DNA from: Bacillota bacterium | Lineage (GTDB): Bacteria > Bacillota > Bacilli > Alicyclobacillales > SLC66 | Direction: 5' to 3' | NCBI GenBank assembly: GCA_021828865.1 | Contig: JAJZCW010000018.1 | Location: 1 to 64,000 of the forward strand | DNA: 64,000 nucleotides | Translations under genes and position numbers: made by a program | In this document: positions 44,659 through 53,019 of the stretch, one piece after another | Position numbering within the stretch: position 1 is the stretch's first letter | Layout: each line of letters starts with the position of its first letter | The notes under the pieces: generated by a model | The model's input: the letters and a program-made list of their open reading frames with translations, nothing else | Database searches by the model: none | Told to the model about the DNA's origin: nothing

Positions 44659-45489
44659 ATGGCTGAGGAAGAAAACACAACGTTTCCCGCAGATTGGTTT
44701 TTTCAAAATGTGGTGGCTATCGTACCCAAAGAATCCATGATCGTGATGGTCGATCGCAACGGACTTACTTCGCACCTTCGCAAAGTAGAGCTTTTTCCGT
44801 TTCGAATCGAAATTGGCGATCATGTGGACAGCCCCAACATCACTCGTACCATTACAGCGAAAGCATGGAGAGAACACAAAGTTTATGCAGTGGAAGATGG
44901 TCCCAAACTTTTTGGTATCCCTTATTACACTGTTGCGAACCCCATTAATTGGAACGGTGAATTTGCAGGCGTCATTAACATCGTGATGCCCATTTCCCAT
45001 ACACAGGAGTTAAAAGATGGGGTCAGCAACCTAAACGATCAAGTTCAGATGTTGAACACCTTATCCCACGACCTTGCAAATGCAGGGACCACATTTGCTC
45101 AGAATGTCGATTTGATTGCAGCGGCCGTCAATGAGTTGAATGAAAATGCGAAAGCGCTGGTCGAAATCAACAATTTGGTCGGAGAGGTGGCCGCACAGAC
45201 CAATTTGCTTGGATTGAATGCGGCGATTGAATCAGCCCGAGCGGGAGAATTGGGACGCGGATTTGGAGTGGTCGCGGACGAAATCAGGCGCTTATCTCAA
45301 ACCGTGAGAGATTCTTCACAGCGGGTACAAGACAAGGTGGAGGAAATCACTGGCGAAATCAGTCACATCCAGGAATCTGTGCAGGAAAGCATGGCAGCGA
45401 GTGAAGAACAAGCGGCTCAACTTGAAGAATTATCAGCAACCGTGTCGCATGTAAAAGACACGACAGAAGCACTGAAGAAATTAGGATAA
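44659..45489 (+). CDS. Soluble methyl-accepting-type chemoreceptor, second copy
   Basis: A membrane-free receptor of 276 residues. An N-terminal sensor part (about 1-120, with a PAS/Cache-like strand pattern) leads into the signalling hairpin [34 protein letters not shown]. It has the same plan and length as the receptor at 24177, but the sensor halves differ clearly, so the ligands may differ. A GAGGGGAC site precedes the ATG. No cheA or cheW is in the window. Confidence 0.87.
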   Translation: MAEEENTTFPADWFFQNVVAIVPKESMIVMVDRNGLTSHLRKVELFPFRIEIGDHVDSPNITRTITAKAWREHKVYAVEDGPKLFGIPYYTVANPINWNGEFAGVINIVMPISHTQELKDGVSNLNDQVQMLNTLSHDLANAGTTFAQNVDLIAAAVNELNENAKALVEINNLVGEVAAQTNLLGLNAAIESARAGELGRGFGVVADEIRRLSQTVRDSSQRVQDKVEEITGEISHIQESVQESMAASEEQAAQLEELSATVSHVKDTTEALKKLG

Positions 45490-45504
45490 TTTCTTTAGTG
45501 CTTC
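45466..45504 (+). terminator. Long hairpin over the chemoreceptor stop codon
   Basis: An 18-pair stem (45466-45483 with 45487-45504, one G-U) closes a GGA loop. It includes the last seven codons and the stop. The following U content is poor, so it may protect the 3' end or terminate weakly. Confidence 0.6.
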
Positions 45505-45546
45505 TTCCCTTGGTAGACCAATGCTCATACGATGGCGATCCTGAGA

Positions 45547-46314
45547 TCAGGACGTCACCAATTCATAGGTGACGGAAATCTGCGTCGAAAGTTCAGAACT
45601 CCCGCTATTGCCATTGTTGATTAAATTGATTCCCCCGATCGAAGGCTGATTAGGCATACTCCCATAGCCTGGTTGATAATTTTCTTGAGGATTCACATTA
45701 ATAGTGACGACAGGCCCCAGATTATCCCCCACCTGCGTTGCCAGCATGGTGGCTTGGGTTTTTGCGTCCGCCAGCGCCAGATCAAACAATTTTGCTCGAA
45801 GTACCGTTGGATTTACTGGTACCGATTGCAAATTGGAATACATATTATTCACATAGTTTGGCATGATATTTAAGTTCTGCATCAATTTTTCCACTTCCGT
45901 ATTGCTCTTGGTTTCCACATTAAGGGACAAATTCGCACTAGGCATCTGATTTCCGACATTCACAGAATTAAAATACAGTTGATAATTGCTTGGAGATACA
46001 CCTAATTGACGTAACTTATTCTTCAGGCGAGTGACAAGACTTTGTTCATCCTTCATCACTGCACTGACCGCACTGTCAGTGATATTGTAATTGATTTGAA
46101 GCTGGTTGATTACATTCGTCACCGCCATGCTAGCATCGCCGGTCACCGTGATAGTATTGATTGAATTTCCTGATGTTTGGGAAGAAGTCACGCTACTCGC
46201 AACATTTCCTCCCATCCCTTGTGCCTGTGCTAAAAAATTGGAATTGATGATCGTTCCCAATAAAAAAGACAACCCTACTGTCATTCCGGCTGCCATCATT
46301 AATTTACGATTCAT
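45547..46314 (-). CDS. SIMPL-domain (DUF541) secreted protein
   Basis: Exported protein of 255 residues with a signal peptide (about 1-31, ending AQAQ). The SIMPL pattern is clear: ITVTGDASMAVTNVINQLQINYNITDSAVSAV, then LDLALADAKTQATMLATQVG and VTINVNPQENY. The family has unknown or varied outside roles. The middle and end are Asn/Ser-rich. GAGGGGG precedes the ATG at ten bases. Confidence 0.88.
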   Translation of the reverse strand: MNRKLMMAAGMTVGLSFLLGTIINSNFLAQAQGMGGNVASSVTSSQTSGNSINTITVTGDASMAVTNVINQLQINYNITDSAVSAVMKDEQSLVTRLKNKLRQLGVSPSNYQLYFNSVNVGNQMPSANLSLNVETKSNTEVEKLMQNLNIMPNYVNNMYSNLQSVPVNPTVLRAKLFDLALADAKTQATMLATQVGDNLGPVVTINVNPQENYQPGYGSMPNQPSIGGINLINNGNSGSSELSTQISVTYELVTS

Positions 46315-46372
46315 TATTTGATAACCCCCTCATCGTTTCCATTTTAGACGAATAACCTCACGAAAAAGATGC

Positions 46373-46427
46373 AAAAAAAATGCCCAAAGTCATTTGGGCA
46401 ATAAAAAAAGCCCCTTTACAGGAGCCC
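46373..46427 (-). terminator. Tandem terminators of the Asn/Ser-rich protein gene
   Basis: On the minus strand, a first hairpin (46427-46403, GCTCC/GGGGC) ends in a T7 run. A second, TGCCCAAATGACTTTGGGCA (46400-46381), is followed by eight T. Two complete terminators in 55 bases isolate the gene from the SIMPL gene. Confidence 0.85.
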
Positions 46428-46446
46428 AACCTCATTTTTTTAGTTA

Positions 46447-46953
46447 TTAAGCATAAACATCAACACCACTGCGTTTCTTGCTCACCATTATTGTACTGTT
46501 TGCACTATTGGTTGCCCCATTCGACAAGTTGTTCATCGAATTACTCGATGAGGAAGCCTGAGATGCATTATTCACATTAGTCGTTTTTGCCGCAGAAGTG
46601 TTATTCGTCACGCTGGAATTCCCATTTGTCGCACTTGATTGATTCGATTGTGATGCACCAGATACTGCGCTTTTGTATTGAGTCACCAATTCTGCATTCG
46701 AGGATTGCTTGGATTGTTGAAATTGATTCGATTGATTGGAAGTTTGGTTGGAACTCGGTTGACTACTGTTTTGAATCGAATTGAACTGAACAGGTGGAGT
46801 ATAGGTCGCCTGTGAAATCGTCTGTTGTACCTGTTGATCTGATTGAGTTAATTTTTGAGCCATCTCCGATGCCACTTGATTCAAATATTCACTAATCACA
46901 TAAGGTATCGGAGTAATCATTGGTGGAATCCCCAATTGAATATTCATATTCAT
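46447..46953 (-). CDS. Asn/Ser/Gln-rich low-complexity protein
   Basis: Not recognised. From ATG 46953, with AAGGAG nine bases upstream, it is 168 residues. Residues 1-45 are ordered and hydrophobic-helical (IQLGIPPMITPIPYVISEYLNQVASEMAQKL). The rest to about 155 is a disordered Gln, Asn, Ser and Ala stretch, and the end is a basic VSKKRSGVDVYA. There is no signal peptide. The composition suits a spore-coat, matrix or phase-separating protein, but nothing proves it. Two terminators follow. Confidence 0.6.
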   Translation of the reverse strand: MNMNIQLGIPPMITPIPYVISEYLNQVASEMAQKLTQSDQQVQQTISQATYTPPVQFNSIQNSSQPSSNQTSNQSNQFQQSKQSSNAELVTQYKSAVSGASQSNQSSATNGNSSVTNNTSAAKTTNVNNASQASSSSNSMNNLSNGATNSANSTIMVSKKRSGVDVYA

Positions 46954-47058
46954 GGCTCTACACTCCTTGCATGTTCTACTATTCGACCATATCATACCAC
47001 AGTAATACCATTTCTGACAATTTTGTTTTCGCAATTTTGTTGAAAAATTATTTCTCCC

Positions 47059-47487
47059 CTAAAAATGATTCTTAAAGTTGATCGTCTTATCCAGCCGTTC
47101 TGTAAAAGCGTGTTTCATCTCCTCTAGGCTGGATATTTTGTCATCTATTTTGTCAATAATACCTTTCAAATGTTGGATGTATTCATCGACAATTAGCCGC
47201 TTTTCGTGTTCATTACTGATTCCTCTGTAACTTTCCTTGAGGCGTTCCAACGCGTCTTCAACTTCCATTATTTCCTTTATTTCCTGAAGGGAGATGCCCA
47301 AGCTGTCCTTAATTTGTAAAATACGGTTGAGTTTATCCACCACTGGTTCATCATAGATACGATGACCGCCAGCCGTTCTAGTCACGGGTAAAATTAGCCC
47401 CATCTCTTCATAGTAGTGGAGAGTACGTGGTGTGACATTAAGTTTTTTGGCTACTTCTTCCACTGAAAATGTTTTACGGTCGCTCAT
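47059..47487 (-). CDS. MerR-family transcriptional regulator
   Basis: A 142-residue regulator. The winged helix FSVEEVAKKLNVTPRTLHYYEEMGLILPVTRTAGGHRIY is canonical, followed by a dimerising coiled coil. No cysteines are available for metal sensing, so a hydrophobic drug or another ligand is more likely. It is divergent from an EmrB/QacA-type exporter, its probable target; two dyads lie between them. Confidence 0.92.
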   Translation of the reverse strand: MSDRKTFSVEEVAKKLNVTPRTLHYYEEMGLILPVTRTAGGHRIYDEPVVDKLNRILQIKDSLGISLQEIKEIMEVEDALERLKESYRGISNEHEKRLIVDEYIQHLKGIIDKIDDKISSLEEMKHAFTERLDKTINFKNHF

Positions 47488-47513
47488 TTCCTCACCTTTA
47501 TTTTTATTATCAT

Positions 47514-47583
47514 TTGTTCATTATAACATGGAACAATGAAACAGAAAGAAATAAATGACGTTAACGTAAGATAGTGATATAAT
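47514..47583 (+). promoter_or_regulatory. MFS promoter and dyads in merR-MFS intergenic region
   Basis: ATGACG (47555-47560), 17-base spacer and TATAAT (47578-47583) form the exporter promoter. A palindrome ACGTTAACGT (47558-47567) overlaps its -35. Another dyad, TTGTTC (47514-47519) and GAACAA (47531-47536), sits nearer merR. Both are candidate operators. Confidence 0.5.
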
Positions 47584-47634
47584 GTTTCTTGCTCAAAAAT
47601 CCATTTTTCATAAGATAGGAAGGAGTGCAATACA

Positions 47635-49410
47635 GTGTCTCGAACTAACGCCATCAACAAAAGTGCACTTCATCTCAAGGACCATTACAAATGGATTGCA
47701 CTTACCAACACCACACTCGGTGTTTTGATGGCATCCATTAACGGAACCATCCTGATTATTGCGCTTCCAGCGATTTTTGCAGGCATTCATGTGAATCCAC
47801 TCAACCAAGGACAGTCTAGCCTTTTACTTTGGGTGTTACTTGGCTTTAACGTGGCTACCACCATTTTTCTCGTTGCTTTTGGAAGAATCTCTGACACCTA
47901 CGGAAGAGTCAAACTATACAATTTGGGGTTCGCCATCTTTACACTTGGCTCTATTTTGCTATTTATCACGCCGAGTCAAGGCATTTCCGGTGAATGGGAA
48001 CTGATCATCTTCCGGTTTATTCAGGGCATTGGCGGCGCCTTTCTATTTTCCAACAGTACCGCTATACTTACCGATGCATTTCCCGCTAATCAAAGAGGCT
48101 TTGCACTTGGCCTGAATCAAATTGCCTCTGTTGGCGGCTCCGTGATCGGACTTGTGGTTGGCGGTCTGCTGGCGGTGGTCAACTGGCGCCTCATCTTTCT
48201 CGTCAGTGTGCCGGTAGGACTGATAGGCACGATTTGGGGCTATATGTCACTGAAAGAAATGGCCAAAACCAGGGATTCGAAACACCTAGATTTCTTTGGC
48301 AATATCACTTTTGCATTAGGGCTACTTGCGATTTTGATCGGGCTCACCTACGGAATATTGCCTTATGGAAAGTCTCCAATGGGATGGAGCAACCCGTGGA
48401 TCATCACCGCTCTTGTCGTTGGGGTCGTACTGCTCCTTGCTTTCATTCAAATTGAGCGCACGGTAAAGGACCCCATGTTCCACCTTGATTTATTTAAAAA
48501 TCAGGCATTTTCGCTCGGCAATCTCAGCGGTCTCCTGTCTTCCATCGCCCGCGGGGGACTTCAGTTTATGCTGATTATCTGGCTGCAGGGGATTTGGCTT
48601 CCACTTCACGGCGTTTCCTACGCCAATACACCACTCTTGGCTGGTGTGGCCACGCTTCCGCAAATGGTTGGCTTTTTATTAGCAGGACCGCTAAGCGGAT
48701 GGATCTCTGACCGTCTTGGCGCCCGCTGGTTCGGTTTTGCAGGGATGATGGTATCGGGCGTTGGTTTCTTCCTGCTAAACACACTCCCTGCAGATTTTTC
48801 GTATATATGGTTTGCCATTTATGTGTTCATTATCGGTGCCGGCATGGGCATGTTTGCTTCTCCCAACACGAGTATGGTCATGAACGCAGTTCCGCCAAGA
48901 TTTCGCGGGGTGGCATCCGGGATGAGAGCGACCTTTCTTAATGGTGGAATGATGATGAGCATGGGCATTTTCTTTAGCATCGTTATTACCAATCTCTCCG
49001 GGCATTTGCCATCGGCGATGCTGCAGGGACTGAGTCACTATCAACTCCCTCCGGCACTGGTCCATGGCATTTCGGGATTACCCCCGACTGCAGCGCTTTT
49101 TGCAGCGATGCTCGGTTATAATCCCATGGCGAGCCTGATCCCTGCTGCCGCCCTGCATGCACTTCCCGCGAGTCAGGCGGCACAAATTGTAGGACGGGAA
49201 TTTTTCCCCAACCTGATTGCCGTTCCATTTATGCTGGCGTTGCGAGCCGTATTCATTTTTGCCCTCGTCATGTCAGTCATTGCTGCTTTTGCTTCTCTCT
49301 TCAGCGGAAAGAAATACATTTTTGATGAAGAGGCAAATTCATTACCAAGTGACAACATCGCACCTCAAGAAGTGGCCGCCACAAGGCTCCACCCGAGAGA
49401 AGGCGAGTAA
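47635..49410 (+). CDS. MFS drug exporter, DHA2 (EmrB/QacA) type
   Basis: Proton-driven multidrug exporter of 591 residues with 14 predicted membrane helices. LGVLMASINGTILIIALPAI in helix 1 is the DHA2 family signature with its Asp replaced by Asn-Gly context. The loop motif FGRISDTYGRVKLYNLGF is motif A, and GGAFLFSNSTAILTDAFP is motif C-like. GTG 47635 follows AAGGAG. Divergent merR suggests ligand-induced expression. It ends at a bidirectional terminator. Confidence 0.92.
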   Translation: MSRTNAINKSALHLKDHYKWIALTNTTLGVLMASINGTILIIALPAIFAGIHVNPLNQGQSSLLLWVLLGFNVATTIFLVAFGRISDTYGRVKLYNLGFAIFTLGSILLFITPSQGISGEWELIIFRFIQGIGGAFLFSNSTAILTDAFPANQRGFALGLNQIASVGGSVIGLVVGGLLAVVNWRLIFLVSVPVGLIGTIWGYMSLKEMAKTRDSKHLDFFGNITFALGLLAILIGLTYGILPYGKSPMGWSNPWIITALVVGVVLLLAFIQIERTVKDPMFHLDLFKNQAFSLGNLSGLLSSIARGGLQFMLIIWLQGIWLPLHGVSYANTPLLAGVATLPQMVGFLLAGPLSGWISDRLGARWFGFAGMMVSGVGFFLLNTLPADFSYIWFAIYVFIIGAGMGMFASPNTSMVMNAVPPRFRGVASGMRATFLNGGMMMSMGIFFSIVITNLSGHLPSAMLQGLSHYQLPPALVHGISGLPPTAALFAAMLGYNPMASLIPAAALHALPASQAAQIVGREFFPNLIAVPFMLALRAVFIFALVMSVIAAFASLFSGKKYIFDEEANSLPSDNIAPQEVAATRLHPREGE

Positions 49411-49417
49411 GTGTTAC

Positions 49418-49459
49418 AAAAAAAGTCCTCATTCCGTCAAGCCGGGTGAGGACTTTTTT
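49418..49459. terminator. Bidirectional terminator between MFS and M3 peptidase
   Basis: AAAAAAAGTCCTCA pairs with TGAGGACTTTTTT around a 15-base loop. The A- and T-runs allow use by both converging genes. Confidence 0.88.
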
Positions 49460-49468
49460 ATATGGCGA

Positions 49469-51163
49469 TTAGAATTTGCGATCATCTACCGCTTCCAACC
49501 ACCGATTGACCGGTTCAAGCGTCGATGCGATCGCACCATCTTCGAGTGGAGAGCGAAGTCCTGCAGCAGCAACGAGTTCATTGAAAGACTGACTGCCACC
49601 CATGTTGCATAGATTAACATAATCATTCCAGGCCGATGCGTGATCTGCCTGTGCTTTTGCCCAGAATTGCAGCGCACAGAGTTGAGCCAGCGTGTAATCG
49701 ATGTAATAGAATGGTGAGGTATAAATGTGCAATTGATGTTGCCAGTAACCGCCTTGCTCTAGGTACGCGTTTCCGCCGTGATCATCAATGCCCAGGTATT
49801 TACGCTCTATCTCACGCCATGCCGCCTTACGCTCTCTTGGTGTCCATTCCGGGTGCTCGTAGACCTCATGCTGAAACTCGTCGACAGATACCCCATAAGG
49901 AATAAAAGTAACCGCACTCGCCAAATGCATGAATTGGTACTTGTCGGTTTCCTCTTCAAAGAAGAGATTCATCCATGGCCAGGTGAAAAACTCCATGCTC
50001 ATCGAATGAATTTCTGCCGCGTCAAACGTTGGGAACATGTACTCTGGTACAGGAATCTTACGGCTGGAGTAAGCTTGAAACGCGTGGCCCGCCTCATGCG
50101 TTAACACGCCAATATCACCTTCGGTACCGTTGAAATTGGAGAAGATAAATGGAGCTTCATACGCGCCGATGTATGTACAGTAACCCCCACCCGCTTTTCC
50201 CGGCTTGCTGACGAGGTCCATTAGTTCGTTATCCAGCATATAGGAAAAGAATTCATGGGTCTCTGCAGATAGTTCCTGATACATCCGCTTTCCATTGTCG
50301 ACAATCCATTCCGATGAACCATGCGGTTTTGGATTGCCATTTAAAAATTCAAATGGACGATCGAAATAACTGAGCCTTTCCACGCCTATCCTCGCAGCTT
50401 GTCGATCACGTAAACGCTTGGCCGCAGGAACGATATGCGCTTCGACTTGTTGACGAAATGCTTTCACCTTTGTCGCGTCATAATCTGTGCGGTTCAAACG
50501 CGCATATGCCAACTCGACAAAATTGGTAAAGCCCAGCTTTTTCGCTATTCTTGTACGCGTTTTCACTAGATCGTCGTAAATGCGATCAAGTTCCTGTCCA
50601 TTTTCTTCGTAGAATCCAAAGTACGCATCCGCCGCCCGTTTGCGAAGGTCGCGATCAGGAGACTGCATGAATGGGATCAGTTGGGGAAGCGTTCTTTCTT
50701 CTCCTTCAAACATGATTTTCGCAGATGCCGTCAACTTGGTGTATTCACTGGAAAGTTTGTTTTCCTGCTGGAGATCGCTCACTACCTCAGGGGAAAAAGT
50801 GCGAAGTGTGTTTTCTGCGGTGCGAAAGAGTTGTGGTCCCCACTTCTCTTCGAGTTCCTGACGGTGGGGAGAATCCAGCATGGCCTGGTAATATTCCGTG
50901 ACCAACCCTTGATAAAGCGGTTGCGTTTCATCCAGATAATCCTGCTCATTTTTGTAAAATTCATCGTTGGTATCGATGGTATGGCGAATCATCGCGATTT
51001 CTCTGGAGGATTCCATTTTGCTCCGAAGCGAGTTGACGGCCTCCATCACTTCGTTTTGGGTAGCGAAGCTGGAGGCCGCTTTGAAATCTTCCAACAAGCG
51101 ATGAAAGTCCTGGTGAAATGTATCCATGTCAATTCGCTCATAGGGCATTTGACTGAATTTCAT
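49469..51163 (-). CDS. M3-family oligoendopeptidase
   Basis: Zinc metallopeptidase of 564 residues cleaving oligopeptides in the cytoplasm. The zinc site HEAGH is at 356-360, with the third ligand Glu384 in DAAEIHSMSMEFF. GGGYCTYIG and the C-terminal YYIDYTLAQLCALQFW are typical of the PepF/M3B group. It stands alone between converging MFS and the flavin reductase gene. Confidence 0.95.
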   Translation of the reverse strand: MKFSQMPYERIDMDTFHQDFHRLLEDFKAASSFATQNEVMEAVNSLRSKMESSREIAMIRHTIDTNDEFYKNEQDYLDETQPLYQGLVTEYYQAMLDSPHRQELEEKWGPQLFRTAENTLRTFSPEVVSDLQQENKLSSEYTKLTASAKIMFEGEERTLPQLIPFMQSPDRDLRKRAADAYFGFYEENGQELDRIYDDLVKTRTRIAKKLGFTNFVELAYARLNRTDYDATKVKAFRQQVEAHIVPAAKRLRDRQAARIGVERLSYFDRPFEFLNGNPKPHGSSEWIVDNGKRMYQELSAETHEFFSYMLDNELMDLVSKPGKAGGGYCTYIGAYEAPFIFSNFNGTEGDIGVLTHEAGHAFQAYSSRKIPVPEYMFPTFDAAEIHSMSMEFFTWPWMNLFFEEETDKYQFMHLASAVTFIPYGVSVDEFQHEVYEHPEWTPRERKAAWREIERKYLGIDDHGGNAYLEQGGYWQHQLHIYTSPFYYIDYTLAQLCALQFWAKAQADHASAWNDYVNLCNMGGSQSFNELVAAAGLRSPLEDGAIASTLEPVNRWLEAVDDRKF

Positions 51164-51245
51164 GGTGGTATCCCCTCTCTTTGCAGATCACTCTCCTTAA
51201 CAATACTATACTTTTTCCTGCATGCATAAAGCCGTTTTCTAATTG

Positions 51246-51713
51246 CTATTCGCCAATGCGCCGATAATTTCCCTGAAAATATAGCAGTGGCACTCCACCG
51301 TCTCGTTCCATTTTTTCAACGAGTCCCACAAATAGCGTATGATCGCCTCCATCATAAGTAGCCCATAATTTGCAAGATATCCGTGCCATCCCCTCACGCA
51401 ATACCGGGACATCGTCAAACCATTCAAAAGCGAGTCCCGCTTCCACTTTTTCATCCGGTTTCCCCGCAAAATGGTTCGAAACGTCCTGCTGACTTTCATT
51501 CAAAATGGTGATGCCAAATTTGCCTACACGTTCCACTATCTCATGCGCCTTAGCCCGTTTATCAATCGAAACCAATATTAATGGCGGTTCCAGCGATACA
51601 GAGGTAAAGGAATTAGCGGTCATGCCGTGCACTGTGTTTGCTTCAGGAATGGTGACTACCGTTACGCCCGTTGAAAAAAGCCCCATTACCCTTCGAAATT
51701 CTTTGGTATCCAT
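51246..51713 (-). CDS. Flavin reductase-like FMN-binding protein
   Basis: Flavin reductase domain protein of the HpaC/NTA-B type that supplies reduced flavin to monooxygenases. FSTGVTVVTIPEANTVHGMTANSFTSVSLEPPLILVSID is the FMN-binding signature, and GDHTLFVGLVEKME is the conserved end. ATG 51713 (155 residues) is preferred; ATG 51725 and 51746 are in frame but have poor ribosome sites. No partner monooxygenase is nearby. Confidence 0.88.
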   Translation of the reverse strand: MDTKEFRRVMGLFSTGVTVVTIPEANTVHGMTANSFTSVSLEPPLILVSIDKRAKAHEIVERVGKFGITILNESQQDVSNHFAGKPDEKVEAGLAFEWFDDVPVLREGMARISCKLWATYDGGDHTLFVGLVEKMERDGGVPLLYFQGNYRRIGE

Positions 51714-51892
51714 GCCTGTATCCATCTCTCCATTCCGTATGGTCATTATATCGACTTACGCATTCTCTTTCGCTTCGGCAACGTATTCTGTTTTTTGTTG
51801 ATTCTGCTTCCTTTGATACAAAATAAATGGCTTTTCTAGATAATCATTGCGAACTTCCTGTCAATTCCATCGTGTCAATACCCCTCTCCCGC

Positions 51893-51940
51893 TTGAATAC
51901 CAGTAAAATTTAAGGTATACCATATACTGTATCAGTATAT
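51893..51940 (+). promoter_or_regulatory. Esterase promoter with 19-base palindromic operator
   Basis: TTGAAT (51893-51898), 17-base spacer, TATACC (51916-51921). Directly after lies ATATACTGTATCAGTATAT (51922-51940), a perfect 8-3-8 inverted repeat over the start site, a classic repressor position. Confidence 0.6.
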
Positions 51941-51978
51941 CCGCTTATGGATGGCAAAAACGACAGTGAGGTAACTGC

Positions 51979-53019
51979 TTGAACATGGCAAACAAGTGGA
52001 GCCGGCTCATCATTTCATGTATGATCATTTTCTTAGTTGGACAAGCATTCACCTATGGAAATGCATCCCCACCGCATGCATATGCTGCAAGTGGCAGTCA
52101 TGACCCTTTGCAACATTTAAGAAACCAACTCTCGCCGGCTGATCTGGTGTGGAATCATGCACTAATCGGAATTCGGACTGAATACTATTATGAGAGCATC
52201 AATGGAATTAATGAAAGTTTATTTCTTTTTCGCCCCACAACCGCAGGAGCCTTACCTTTGCCTCTTGTCGTCTACATTCACGGAGGCGGACTGTATTCTG
52301 GGACTGCCATCATCGGGGAGAAATCCGATGCACATAATTTTGTCATGACGAGGATTGAAGATGAACTAGTCGCCCACGGTATTGCCTTTGCATCGATCAA
52401 CTACCGTTTGGCTCCCGACTTCAAGTGGCCCACGCAACTTGAAGATGCCAAAGCTGCCATCCGTTTTTTGCGGGCAAACGCTGCAAACCTTGGGATTGAT
52501 CCCTCTCGAATCGCTGTGATCGGAGATAGCGGTGGCGGAGAACTCGCCACTTTTGTCGGGTTAACGAGCACTCTTTCCTATGGCGTTGCCGGCCCCTGGC
52601 TTGGCGTTTCCAGTAGTGTGCTTGGTGTCGTCGATATGTTTGGCCCTACTAATCGCGCCTATTTCGCCAAAAAAAGGCTGATGAAATACGGGAACCTGAA
52701 CGATCCCGTATATGGGCTCTATACACCAACCACTATTTATCAGGAGAGCGCCATTAATTATGTGCAGCCTGGCGATCCGCCTTTTTTGATCATTCAAGGG
52801 GAAAAAGACCCTTTGGTCCCACCGAGTCAATCCATCCAACTCTATCGTAAATTAAGGGATGCAGGAGACAGCGTCCGACTTATATTGGTAAAAAATGCAA
52901 TGCACGAGTTTTTTCCGGATGGTGGTCCTATTCACCCCAGTCTAATCTCGATCAGCAAGACCGTTTCTCATTTTTTTGAAAATTTATTACTCAGCAGTCC
53001 ATCTTCTTCTTCATCCTAA
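51979..53019 (+). CDS. Secreted alpha/beta hydrolase, HSL-type esterase
   Basis: Exported carboxylesterase of 346 residues with a signal peptide (about 1-37, ending AYA). The oxyanion motif HGGG is at 101-104 and the nucleophile GDSGGG has Ser184. The Asp is in GEKDPLVPP and the His in NAMHEFF, completing the triad. TTG 51979 follows GTGAGG at eight bases. It is preceded by a promoter with a strong palindrome. Its last nine bases overlap the end of the converging beta-glucosidase. Confidence 0.92.
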   Translation: MNMANKWSRLIISCMIIFLVGQAFTYGNASPPHAYAASGSHDPLQHLRNQLSPADLVWNHALIGIRTEYYYESINGINESLFLFRPTTAGALPLPLVVYIHGGGLYSGTAIIGEKSDAHNFVMTRIEDELVAHGIAFASINYRLAPDFKWPTQLEDAKAAIRFLRANAANLGIDPSRIAVIGDSGGGELATFVGLTSTLSYGVAGPWLGVSSSVLGVVDMFGPTNRAYFAKKRLMKYGNLNDPVYGLYTPTTIYQESAINYVQPGDPPFLIIQGEKDPLVPPSQSIQLYRKLRDAGDSVRLILVKNAMHEFFPDGGPIHPSLISISKTVSHFFENLLLSSPSSSSS

